From contig NC_034438.1 of the NCBI RefSeq assembly GCF_002078875.1, positions 22,023,030 to 22,087,029 of the forward strand: a stretch of DNA of 64,000 nt. Reading direction: 5' to 3'. The first letter of the stretch is position 1. Every line of letters starts with the position of its first letter. This document shows, piece by piece, positions 47,088-59,300 of the stretch. Made by a program: the position numbers and the translations under genes. This DNA is from Numida meleagris (taxonomy: Eukaryota > Chordata > Aves > Galliformes > Numididae). The notes below the pieces were generated by a model. The model was given only the letters and a program-made list of their open reading frames with translations. It was not told the DNA's origin and did not search any database.

Positions 47088-49227
47088 GCTCTGTTCTGTT
47101 AAATGTCTTTAGAACATTAAGATTTCTTTGTTTTAAAATGGTCTTCAAGGAGGTGGAGGGTAAAGTGGGTTGTAAACTGCCTTCACAAGGCAACAGTGAA
47201 AACATGCCTCCTTGAAATTCTGTTCAAGCTATAGAGTTGATGGAGCTGTGTCTCGTTTTTAAGTTGCTTTAAAAATTGTAATAAGTCTTCAAGCAGAATA
47301 AAGGTTGTTTTGAAAAAGCATTTCAGTTGTTGAGGTTTCAGTAAAGACTGAGATGTCTGTTTACCAGAACTGAATGAAGTAGTGACTAGCTCCAGAATAG
47401 TCTTGCGCCAAACTGATAGTTCTACTAGTTTCATACTCTTGCAAGAGCAGTGCATCTGCCTTTTACACTGCAAGTGAAGTTCTGTTTCTTCTGAAATTTG
47501 AATGAGAGTGGTTATTGATATCCATCAAGTTTAACAACCCTTTAGCTAGAGGTAGCTCACCACTTCATGCCTTCCCCTGGCTCTGAAACTAAGGTGACAA
47601 TGAAGAAGAGGGAGAAGTTAGCGGGTGACAGGGCAAGAATGATTCCAGAGTATTGTTTCTTTCACTTATTGCTGAAATGTGGTGTTAGAATTTTTAAAGT
47701 ACATTCATATCTTGCCTTTAGGAGAAGTCCCATGGGGAAGCCAAGCAGTCCCTCTAGAAGTATAAGGAGATTCCTGTTCCCAGCATTTCCACTCCAGAAT
47801 CTGCCCACTTGCTGCTCACTGTAGTCACATAATAATAACCCCCGACTGAGGTATTCAGGTACCACAGGTGGAAATTACTAATTTTCACAATATAATCACT
47901 GGTCCTGGTAGTTTCTTATAAGAAACATAGATTAAAGGCCATACCAGATTTTCAGGCTACTTAATAGAAAGTGGGGTTAGATCTCTGATGAACACGTACA
48001 TTGCAGTTTTTGTCAATTAGTAAGTTGATTCTTTTAAATAGACACCACACTTATCTTCTTCCTGCTCACAAAGCATATATTAAGCAACACAAGCTCTTCT
48101 GTAAGTCAGAGAGATCCACCTCTAAAAATAAGGTTATGGTCATGAATCACACATCCTCCGTCATCAGCTCCTCAGAGACATTATGATTGGTTGATCATAA
48201 TCTGCAGAAATCTACAGACCAGTGGCTTTCTGGCCTCTATCATACGCCGTATAGAAATCACACTTGGCAGACTGAAAAAATAGTTCTCAAAAATGTCATT
48301 CTATTTTTGTTCTCTGCAGACAAACACACTCCCACTTCTCTCTGCTTTCTTCCTAAGTCTTGGTGGTCATTCTTCTTAAGGAATGTGAAAAACTGCTTAA
48401 ATTTATCTTTGTGCAGCTACAAGTTGGTGTAATTTTTTAAAAGGCTTGGGAAATCACATGAAGTCCCAAGGGCAGGTAACTTCTCACAGGTCCCTTGGAG
48501 TCAAAGTGAGATGAGGAGATTTTAGACTTCTTGCTGCTGACTTCTGTCCTCTGAAGGAACAGGTGATGCCTCCTCCCCCCTCAGAAGGAACATGGGACCA
48601 ACAAAGACCCCTACAGCTGTCTGTGGGGATTCAGGCACAAAATGGCAGGCATGAGTGGAGCTTTCTGGCACAGCCCCATGTGCTGTGAGGGCCACCTGCA
48701 ATTGCAGCTCTCCTTTACATCTCCACAGGGAAGGACACCTCTGTTTTGCAGGGGTGCTCAGAGGGACCCTGACATCTGTGGAGTGTAATTAGCATGTTCC
48801 TGTTGGGTATTACATTGAGGAGACAGCTGGTGTTTACAATGGCCTACCATGTCCTGTACAAGTCCAAACAGGGCTGCCTCTGCTTCTACCTGGGAAACAA
48901 GTTGGCTCCCTTCATCTTCCTGCCCTCCATGTCTTCAGTGCCCAAGGCTGAGACTGGCCCCAGCCAGCACGGTGGCTAGGCCAGCCCCACAGAGGGTGCC
49001 CTCAGTTAGAGGGTGGAAATTAAGAAAACTAAATGGAGGTCTTGCCAGCATCCCTGGTTGGAAATGAGGAAGAAAAGCACTAGTTCTGCTTTGCCTGCTG
49101 GGACATGGGGTCAGGCACACTTCCAGCCAGAGCAAGGTTGTACAAAAGTCACTAGCCCCTTGCTTAATGCAGCTGAAAAAAAGAAGCATTAACTATGGGA
49201 GCTTAGCAGAGGACATGGCTCTGGCCT

Positions 49228-49503
49228 GTCTTCCTTTCTTTTCTTTCTTCCTCTTTCTTTCATTTTCTTTCCTTCTTTCTTTCTTTTTTTTATCTTTTTT
49301 TTACCTTTCTTTCTTTCTTTCCTTGTTTTGCTCATTCTTTCTTCCTTTTTTTCTTTCTTTCTTTCTTTCTCTTTCTCACTTTCTTTCTTTCTTTCTTTCT
49401 TTCTCTTTCTTTCTTTCTTTCTTTCTCTTTCATTCTTTCTTCCTTTCTTTCTCTCTCTTTCTTTCATTCTTTCTTCCTTTCTTTCTCTCTCTTTGTCTCT
49501 TTC
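49228..49503. repeat. Long (TTTC)n polypyrimidine tract
   Basis: About 275 bp of nearly pure C/T, built of TTTC units with CTCT and T-run interruptions and only a few purines; 49334-49495 is the purest part. It produces spurious Phe/Ser/Leu-rich frames on + and Lys/Glu/Arg-rich frames on -. Long mirror-symmetric tracts of this kind can form triplex DNA. Confidence 0.95.
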
Positions 49504-52500
49504 AAACCTCCCTTGGAGGACCTATGTCCTCAAATACATAGACTGCCAAAAATAGAAATGTGTAGGGGTTTTTTGGGGTAAACAAGTATCAGTCAATCAG
49601 CAGCTATTCAAACGCTGATAATCTTTGTGGGGACCAGAACTTAAACCTCTGAACAGCAATTAGATGACCAGAAACATCCTGATAATTCTTTGAAAAACAG
49701 GGTTTTGTCCATGGCTATGCCAGTCCGTATTCCTTGCCAGAACTATTGCACAAACATACCTCATCACTCCACTCTTTTCTTGCATACTAAGAAAGGAGTT
49801 CAGGCCATCAATTTAGATACGTGCAAATATTGACGGAAGAAAAATTTAGCAGGTAGCACACAAAAGGATCTCAAACCTGCTGTTCTCAGGTCCTTAAGCA
49901 AACAATATTGACAACACCAGACATGAGTATAGTTAAGTCAGATAATGATTTCACTTTCATTTGTCTGGTTTTCCGAAATCCTTAGAAGGTTTTTTCTGTA
50001 GGTTCAGAAAAAAACAATGAATTCACACCAGAGAAGACTTCTTCCTCTGTGAATGTTTATTTCCTTACACAGTTTACCTTGTTTTCCCACAAATCTTGTG
50101 CTTGGTGTAAAACAAATGTTTTGTGAAGGTTACTGGATTAATCCTTCCTCACCTGTCAAGAAACCTATGTACTTCAGCAGATTCTTCCACAGGGCATTGC
50201 ATGGAAGAACTACACTAAAAGTCAATGTTATGTGACCCATTCTGAAGGGAAATGTATGTCTGGTTTTTATGGCACAATGGTACACCACACCAGCCTGTCC
50301 AGCACCCATAGCAGCGCTTCACACTGTTGCTGGCTTTGGTCCTGTTGCTTTACTGATCTGAAAGATAGGTAAAGAAAGTTTTAGCAGCTTTTATGTTGCA
50401 AGGCTGAATGGGAGTAAAGACCAGAGGGAGCATGAGATGAAAATATGACAGGAATGCAACTTCAGCAGCTGTGGCCAGCCCTGCCATACGGGGGGCAGAG
50501 ACAAAGGGAGTGGCCTTGTGCCTCTCATTGTGTCCTCTGGGCAGAACAGCGGCTGCACTGTGCTGGGGTAGGGGCACAAGCGCCTTTCACTTTCTCTGTC
50601 CATGCAGGGTTATTTTTCTGTTGGGTAAAGGCTGCCAGTTAAACATGATGGCAATTTGCATGTTCCTGCATCCTGCAGCTCTCACTCTGGCTCTTCCCTG
50701 TTTCAGGAAAGCAGTGAGGCTGAACATTTTGAGGTGGAATTCGTGTCGAATTTTAAAGCACCTAAAAGAAAGGCTTGTCATCAAAGTCATCTGGCAAAGC
50801 TCTCATCACAGAGAGAGACAGGCAATTCCCCAGGGTGATTCACCCCACCTACCTCAGGCTCTATTCTTAGGATGTGGTGAATCATGCTCTGGAGTCACTC
50901 CATTGACTGGAGGGGGAGCCCAGGAAATGGTTGTTGGGAGATGTGCAATTTGAAGGCAGCTGAACTGAGATGAACACAGTCTCTTCCCTGCTGATAGGAG
51001 GTTCAGTTCATATCTTTCCAGTACCATCTGTGGTATCTTCTGCTCCTAGGCACGATGATAAGGCATAATCAAGTGGGAAGATCAGCCGGTTTCTAGAATT
51101 TGGGTCTTTTACAATAATTGTGAAAGTGACAAGTTCAAAAACATGCCAGGCCATATCCTCCTTGAACATGTAATGCTGGACTCCATGCAAAGGAAGGATA
51201 CTGCCCTACTGACTTCTCTGCCATCTCCACAGCAAGCCCTGACACTGTCTCAGGCCTAGCTTATCGGTGCCTGCCCCTGGCATCATAGTGCCTACCAACA
51301 GCCTGTGTGTGACAGCTGCAGACCTATCTCCTGATGATCTCTTGCCAGCCATGTGATCAGCTGAAAAGGCGCAGGTGAAGATACTGCAGGTATTTCCAAG
51401 TGAGATCAGTTTCTTAGTCACCATCCTTGCATTTCCTTTCTTATCCAGGGGAAACTTACAGAACTTAACTTTCTTTCCTCCCAGCTGATCCATAGTCAGT
51501 ATCATGGGCTCTGATGTTTTGATTAAAAAACTAAAATAGGAATGACTTCAGTCAAATAACTTCTAAGACACCTGAGCTTTACCACAGGTCAGGAGAGCTG
51601 GGTGAGATTCTCCGTTCTCTAGCTGTATGGAAAATTCAAGGATGTGGCAGACCCTATGGTTTTTTTGGGTGCAGCTTGCATACCCCAGCTAAACCAAGCC
51701 TTTCAGTAGAGAATGGTCTGCCAGGAAAAGCCTGGCATAGAGAGTTTCCCTGTTCAGTGAAATGGAAGACCTGGCTTTGCAGAGCTCCAGTGGTTTCAGC
51801 AGGTGCAGTGACATGTGGGATTAGGGTCAATGCCAGGAACAACATTTTGGGGAGAAGCTTCAGGAAACTTGAGATGAAAGAGAAGCTGTTATGCAAACTG
51901 TTGTTGCTGTACTGATAACAGGCAATGTAAACAAGAAATCCCCAGGCTGTCAAACAACCCATGAGCACCAGGGGTCCTCAAGGTAAGAGAATTAGACCCA
52001 CAGAATGGGTTCACAGTATTGTACCTATTTATGGTAAGCTCTGGAGGCTCCTGAACAAGAGAACAATCCTCCAATGTGAGGACAGGCTGAGATGGCAGGT
52101 GAATACATGTACACAACCACGCTCCTGCAGGGCTGAGTATTTCAGAGGGGAAAAGAGGAAAAACTGATTTTAAAAATCAGCTGGTGCACAAAGACACACA
52201 ACTAAATGATGATGCAGTTTCAAAATGTGTTTCACTAATAACAGTGTTTCTAAAACCGAAACCTTGTCATAGTCTGCTTCCCACAGTATTCTTGGCAGGC
52301 ACAGTTCAGCAAGGCCTCATCTTGGAGAAAATGCGTCTTATCTGGCTGGGCCACATGGGCTTCCAGCAGGGTGCGGCCAGGGGCTGGGGTCACCTCCTCT
52401 TTGGTCAGGGCAGTCCCTGGTGTATGTGCACTGTGTTGTTTGGCTCTGTGTGACAGCTCCTGGGTAATGGAGGTTCAAAGCAGCTGACTGCATAGGGGGG

Positions 52501-55500
52501 AATTGCTGTTAATGCCTTGGTAAGAACTCGTTTTCACAAGAACTTTCCTTTTGCTGTCATATCTGGAAGAGCACATCCCCAGACAAGGCCGTCCTAGAAA
52601 CCTCACTGTATTGGTTATTCTTAGGGAAGGCGGTGACCTGTGGCAATTCAAAACCCTGTTTTTCCCCCTTACTTTCATAACATCTACAGCAGTGTGAGTG
52701 CGCGTGCTCCCTCAGAATGTCTGTGCTGCAGACACTGTGACCGTGGATCTGCGGGCACATCTGGGCTCACCTGGCATCATTTAGCTGAATCCCTAACATG
52801 GCCTCAGCTCTGAAGATAAGCTGACTACTGAGCCAGGCTACACCACTGAATAGTCCTTGCTTCCAAATGATCGCTTCCCACATTTTAAACATTCATTTGT
52901 CCCTTGAAAATGGTAAAAAATAATACACTGAAAAGTGACAACTGCCACAGGCTTCTTAGGAAGCCTGGGAACTCCATGTCAGTGATTGAATAAAGAAGTA
53001 ACAAGCTGCACAAATGAAACAGATTAATGTAGGAGTTTCCCAGAAAAGATGTACTGGAGCTTAGAAAGTGAATCTATCCAAATTTTATCACTGTATCCCA
53101 TCATTATTGCATGTAACTGGAATTCCCAGATCAGGTTTTCTTGGTTCATCTCCAGTCAAAAACAAAGAGTGAAGTTTTTTTGACTGTATTCAAATCTTAA
53201 TATTCCAGTTGCTCACAGGGGAGCTAGCTGAAGTGGGCCAAAGCTGCCCCTCTCATACACCCGGCTTGTTCTGTGGCAGTGAGCCTGCAAGGGGAGGTGG
53301 TGTTGTGCTGTGATATATAATCAGGACACACCTGAGGAACATGCCTGAACTCAGAATCTCAAAGAATGTGCTCCCATACTTAGTAATACATACCCTGGTT
53401 TATGTGTATCTAAGTCCGTGAAAATGCATGTTCTTTTCTTTGAGCTGCCACTTTAAAAGCTTCTTAGCTCACAGAAAACATTATCAGAAGTTAGGCAGCT
53501 GGACTTTTCTGATTTCTTTAAATATCAGCTCTAGTCTGTACAATCTTCAAATTGGACTAGCTGACTGTAGGCTCCTCACCAAAAAATTATGGGTGCCTTT
53601 GTCTGTCAGTCCCTGCATGTTTGTATCTGGCATCTGTTTGCAAGCTTTCACCTTTGTAGCTTCTGAAGCAAACCTGGCTCTGAAGCTTTGAGAACTGGTT
53701 CCCACTGAGAGAGACTGGATTTATTTATCTTTTTAATTTTGATCTAGAGAGCATTAGGAACCTAATTTTCCAGCCCAGCATCCTTATCAGTATAAAGTTA
53801 TTGGTGTATTTGTTAGTAGTGACATATCTGATATTACATAGCTACTTTCCCATGTCAGATAAATTGCCCACTCTGCAATGGGATACTGTCATTTTCCATC
53901 CATTGTTAGCAAATAATCTAATCATGAACCTTGAAAGAGGCCAGGAGTGTAAGGCTCAGCGTACACACAGATCAAGGATAGTTTAGCAAGGACATTTCTC
54001 CTTAAAAAACCCTGACTTGTTTAATATGAAATCCCCACAAGGAGTTACAGTTTCAGCAGACTTTTTTCAGAGTTTAAAATGAGAAACAGGACTCCACTTT
54101 CTATCTAATACAGCCTGTTAGCCAACAGCGATCACACTAGTTGTCACTTAGCATCTGTGAGTTGTAGAAGAGTTTGCAGTGAGCAGAGGCTGAAGTCAGA
54201 CATCAGGCATCCTAGATGAATTCTTTCACCGCCTGGCTAAAGGATTAGCTTCAATCCATCAGTGGTTTGACTCTATATGAATAAAAGTATTCACTGGGAT
54301 AAAGAAAACTAATTAATGTGCCCAGTCATTCTGGCACTCACCAGAGTCAAGAGTAGACTGAATTCACATCCTTAACTTTAATGGTTAATCCATGCATCAA
54401 GCTTCTTGAAAACCAAGCAGTCTTAGGCTGATAAGTGATTGTGGAGCTATAAAGGTGGCGTTGTTTGCTCTCAGCAGTTTGATTTCCTGGCTCTTCACTG
54501 AGTATTACAGCTTAAGAATTGACATCTAGGTCAAAACTACTTTTTGGTTAATATTCACATTTCAAGGCCTACTTGGGCTGTGATGTGAATCTGGCTTCAG
54601 ATTCTAACAGACCAAAGGCTGGGAGGTTTTTCAGCCATGAAAAACCATCTTATGCATTTGCAGAGATCGCAAATGTTCTGCTTTGAACAGATAGCTTAAA
54701 AACAGAACAGGAAACCAAACCCAGCCAGATCTGACTGCAACACAGAAAACAGACTGGACTGGTGTTTTCATAACTGTACTTTGTACACCCAGAAATCAAA
54801 GGTATTTTAGATCTTCATTTTTTGGTTTGGCTCATTTTTAATGAAAAGCTCAATAGTACCTAGGCTTTTGGATCAGAAACACGAGCACTCGACTACAGCA
54901 ATGAAAATGCCAGTGAACGCGTATAGAAGATTTTATGGCTCTAAAAAGCTACCACAGCTTAACCGTTAACTGATTAGAAGCTGCAAAACAGGAAAGACCC
55001 TTGGGTCTCCTGTTTCAAACTCCCTCCCTCCACACCACTCCAACTGCAGCACAAATTCATGTGAACTAGAAGTGGACACACAGAGGCTGTGTGTGCTTAA
55101 AATCTTTCTGGGTTCACTGACTCCATTTAATCCCAGCTCAAGAATCTCCCCAGAATTATCTCCAGTTCCTATAGATAGATTTGGCTGCCGTTCAGGTTTG
55201 CCACTCAGTGATTAGCCCTGCTGACCTACTAAGCTAAAATATTTTAAAATTGTTTCTGCTTTGTTTACCAAAATTTTAAAATGTGAATGAACAGCAAACA
55301 GTGTTCTGAACTCCTAGTCTTGAAGACATACATGGCCCAGTAAAGGAGAGAGTTTTCTCCTGTCATTTACATGGGAGCAGAATTAAAGCACAAAAATCCC
55401 AAGTGAGTGACAGAATTACACCACGGGCATTCATTAAAGAATGTTTAGTGGAAGAGGAGTCACATTAAAACTTCTCTCAAGCAATCATTTCAGAGAGCAC

Positions 55501-56239
55501 TGAAGGAACAGCTGTTCAAATGCTGTTCAACTAGCAAAATGGTCATCATACCTATAAGGCAACTTATTCGACACCTTTTTCTATAATTTATCTAGCACTG
55601 ATGATATTGCATTTGTAAGTGAGAAAGTGTAAATTACCAGCTTCATTTAATTTTGCTGCCACGAGCTTCCATGGAGATCCTTTGTATCGGTGTCATGGAA
55701 ACCTGTTCCCCTTGTGTACCCAGTATGTCTGTTGCAGTGAAAAATAGAACTTGCCTCTGCCGGTTAGAGGACTTGACAATTCTTACAGATGCCTGAGTTT
55801 TTGGATCTCTTTGCACATTGAATCTGAGCTATAAACTTTGAATATAGTTCCCATCACAATGTCCTCAGCTTTTGGGTTTAAGGACATTTTAAAAATTGTT
55901 CTTATTTAAACATTCTTCTGCACGTTCACCTCCCTGCCTAAATATTCTCTAGGGGAGGGAGGCCTGGTGCAAACCGTCAGTCTGATCAGCTGCTTGGCTT
56001 ACCTTGTTGTCAGCACTCACTTTCAGGGTGAGACAAATAGTTGATAGGAGGGCAGATTCACGGGGTCTGGTGAAAAGATACTCTTGTGATGGCTACCTGC
56101 ATCAGGAAGGTTTCTCTCTTTTCACCTCTGTTTTGCTGCAGAGACAGCTGGAAGCTGGGGAGGAGGAGGCAGCTTCTTTGTTAGTGGTAAGGACAAAGGG
56201 AGGTGTACATTTCCTCTTGTGAAAGTGCAGCATATAGAG

Positions 56240-56340
56240 ACATTATTATTAATAACAACAATATTATTAATATTATAAATATTATAATTATTTTAATATA
56301 ATACAATATAATATAATTGTTAACATTATTATTGTAGACA
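56240..56340. repeat. AT-rich low-complexity repeat (ATT/AAT and ATA units)
   Basis: About 100 bp composed almost entirely of A and T, in ATT, AAT and AATAT units, with self-complementary segments. It is probably an old expanded microsatellite. Confidence 0.85.
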
Positions 56341-57359
56341 GTCATAAAGGACAAGCCATTAAGTTATTGTCACTGACACAGCACCAGCCTACACCTTAAG
56401 CTCACTGACAGAAGTCCTGCACCTACCTATTTTTCCCATGCTGGCCGTGGAAATTCACAGCTCAGTCTGTTTCTTTATCACACAATAATCTGTGAGAAAG
56501 CCCTTATATAGTATGCAACCCAAAGAAAATCAGTTCAGAAATTGGTAAGTAACAGCTGTTTCAAAGGCAGTGGAAATCTGAGGCTATGTTTGGTTGTGGT
56601 TTCCACTCACCTAGAAAAGCAGATAATAAAACTAGTAAAGGAAACAAGATGGCAAAGGTGGCTGAAGGCTTGGGCTGACTGCAACGGCTCCACTGAGCAG
56701 GCAGACAAACTAGTCTGGGATGCTCTAGTTTAGAAAAGTGGTTGTTGGGGAAGCGTGGCAGAAGTACAACTGTTTCTGAAGGACAGAGAAGGCAAACAGA
56801 ACATTTTGTTATTGCTTCTCAAAACGCAAGGTCCATGGACATCAAACCAACTTAACACGTGGTTGATTTAAAACAAGTGAATGCAAATTATACATAGCTG
56901 AACTGTGAAATTCTGAGACCCAGGGAACAGTGAATACCAGTGATGGATTAGACAAATTCATGGCAGTCAAATCCACCGGGAGTATTGAGCACAAAAATGC
57001 TGCTACAACTGCCAGACAGTGAAATTCTTAAACTGGGGGTAGGTGGAGTACAGTCCAGACAAGTGTTAGTGTACAAGATATTTATACTCTACTAGTCATA
57101 GTTGCAGCTATTAAGATGCATTGACCACTGATTCCATCATATACTGCTCTGTTTTTATATTGTGTTTCCCTGTGCTTTTTGAGAACAAAAATAATAATCT
57201 ATCAAGACAGCTGTTGTTAAGAGAACTAGAAGAGCATCTGGAAAAAAGTTATTGAAATAATGCAGATCTGGATTCCAAATTTGTTGAGGATTTTTGGGTT
57301 AGGCTCATTACTGCTTCAGCTGGAATGTTCAGGTGTTCAGGTCCACTTGATTTCCTACC

Positions 57360-57384
57360 TTTTGAAGGTTTCCTACCTTCAAAA
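57360..57384. repeat. 9-bp perfect inverted repeat with 7-nt loop
   Basis: TTTTGAAGG (57360-57368) pairs exactly with CCTTCAAAA (57376-57384). It arose next to a 19-bp imperfect direct duplication containing TTTCCTACCTT. A short cruciform is possible; no terminator role is implied in a vertebrate genome. Confidence 0.7.
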
Positions 57385-59228
57385 TTATGGGGGTGGGGGG
57401 TTCTCCTTTTGCTTTTTTTCCAGAATTTTGATTCTTAGTCATATCTCATGTATGTTAGTTTACTGTGTTTTGGTTTTTTTTAAGTCTGCAGGAGCTCATG
57501 GCTGATCTAGTAAAAGTTCTGGACAATCTGGCAGAATTCCATGTCCACAGGAAGATGTGACACTCACATTTAAATTCTGGAGTGAACAGTACCAGAGTTA
57601 CATGTACTAAAATTACAACAAGTGTTTGTCAGCACAAATCTTTTTTGATCTTTTGCTTCAGAGGTAACTGGAAGCTTAATTTCTAGTATTTCTCAGCTTT
57701 TGCAAAGGCATTCTAGGAGGCTCAGTTTTAAACAAGATTAAACATGTTCACAGCTGAAATCTAAATGGGTTCTGCATCCCTGTTGAAATGTTCTGCTTAA
57801 ATGTTTGATCCTTAATACAGTCTACACTCTGCCCACAGCAAATGTTCCTCCCAGCTGCTGTTCTTCCCGTTAACAGAAAGGGGAAGAAGAATTAAGGTAC
57901 TGTTCTATCCAAACATGTTGAAGCCAAGAGTTCGGTAGCTGCTATCCAATATGCAATGGCCTATAATAGATTGGGTAATTGCCTGCCCATATATTCAGAA
58001 CTCATGTTGCATGAAAATAACATCCACATTTTTAGAAATATTTTCCTGATCATTGAGTGCTTCTAATTTCCAGTCACTCAAATAAGCTTTCTCCTCCTTT
58101 CCATTTCGGAGAATTCACTCTGAAAAGGAAGAAAAAATGAGGATTTTTTTTCATCATTGTCCAGTATTCAGCCATAAGGATGAGTTTCATCTTGGAGTGA
58201 AACAGTGAATGCAAGCCTTAGTATCATGCCAGATTCAGTCTGTTCATCCCCAAATTAGCATAGGTAAGTCATTACATTCCATCTGATGCATTTCAAAATT
58301 TGTATTGCCTCCTGCCATTTGCCTATTTCGTCATTCTGCATTACTTGAACAATTAGGAGTGGAATGGAATCTGTTTCCGAACACTGAAAAAAAACCACCA
58401 AAACTCCTTCAAATCAAGATGGTGATAAATCGGTTTTTCCTCCAGCTTTTAGCTACACTTATGTAACTCTCGGTCATTTTCAAGGCGAACATTCAAATTC
58501 CTTCCATTCAGTTGAATATGAGAAAACATCTAGAATTCATCTGTGTCCCTAGCTGAAGTGCTGTCATAGGACAGACAATGTAACAGGGTTTGATCAACTT
58601 TGTCCTATCTGATTCTTCTGTTCCACTCAGGAGCCTTGCAGACATTTTTACTTCATTTTTGACCTTGTGAGTTAATAGAAATAAATTGGCAGAAGGCTAG
58701 GCAAAAGCTTTTAGCCTTTCAGACCAGCGTCTTTTCTTGTGGCCATCTGAGTAGTACAGCTGAACAATGCAGTGTACTAGGCAAGCATGAATTCCTCTGA
58801 GCGTGTATTAAATTATCCAGTGCAAGCTTGCCATTGCAATTGGTCTCATTTCTTCTTTTCTCCTTCAGCAAAGCCTTATATCTTAGCTTTCTGCCACAAG
58901 CTTTTTGAGGTGGGGAGGAAGGGCACAAGACAACGCTCAATCTATACAAAATTAAAAGTGAAAAACTATAAATACATGCATAAAAGAAAAAGACACTATT
59001 AACAAGAACAATTTCTATAGGCTCTATAATCATCAAGCATCTGCTTTTACTATCTGGGAGAAATGATCAAGGACACTTCTGAAAGAATATTCTAATACTG
59101 TCAATATACTATTAGTTCAGCAAACCAGTATCACCTCCAGACCCATCAATACCAATTTATTTGTGTTTATAGAAGTAATTAAACATTCACAGGCCCACAG
59201 CAAGCAGAGGCAATTAGGAAAGATATGA

Positions 59229-59300
59229 TGGCCCAGTGGCTAGATCTCTCACCAGGGATACAGGAGAACAAGGTTTAAGATCCTACTCAGGCATCAATTT
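59229..59300 (+). mobile_element. Ancient tRNA-derived SINE relic (head region)
   Basis: TGGCCCAGTGGC (59229-59240) fits the tRNA A box TRGCNNAGTGG. GGTTTAAGATCC (59272-59283) is a B box (GGTTCGAATCC type) with small changes, at the spacing expected of a tRNA. The sequence between (CTCACCAGGGATACAGGAGA) resembles heads of old amniote tRNA SINEs of the MIR/CORE-SINE type (CACCTGGGA..CAGGAGACCCAGGTTCAA). There is no acceptor stem pairing, so it is not a functional tRNA. The family assignment is from memory of such heads. Confidence 0.6.

Larger units (their letters stand above)
43030..47105 (+). other. PIK3R1: PIK3R1 3' UTR (about 4.1 kb, end inferred)
   Basis: It runs from the stop codon to shortly after the AATAAA at 47082. 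The length agrees with the roughly 4-kb 3' UTR known for mammalian PIK3R1. It is AT-rich, with a T24 run (43248-43271), many T-rich stretches and ATTTA pentamers, a miR-29 seed site (43349-43355), a miR-486 seed match (43957-43964), an early AATAAA (44153), and a GC-richer block at about 45870-46121 ending in AATAAA and A21. No coding sequence is supported inside it. Confidence 0.75.

Noticed and set aside
49167..49541. Open frames rich in Phe/Leu/Ser (+) and Lys/Glu/Arg (-)
   Set aside because: They are translations of the TTTC simple repeat, not genes.
50471..50953. 160-codon + frame in GC-richer intergenic sequence
   Set aside because: Several frames overlap on both strands, no domain is recognisable, and composition explains the openness.
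52076..52092. GAGGACAGGCTGAGA, also found in CR1 ORF2
   Set aside because: Only about 15 bp match, the flanks do not follow CR1, and a match of this length to a 4-kb consensus is expected by chance.
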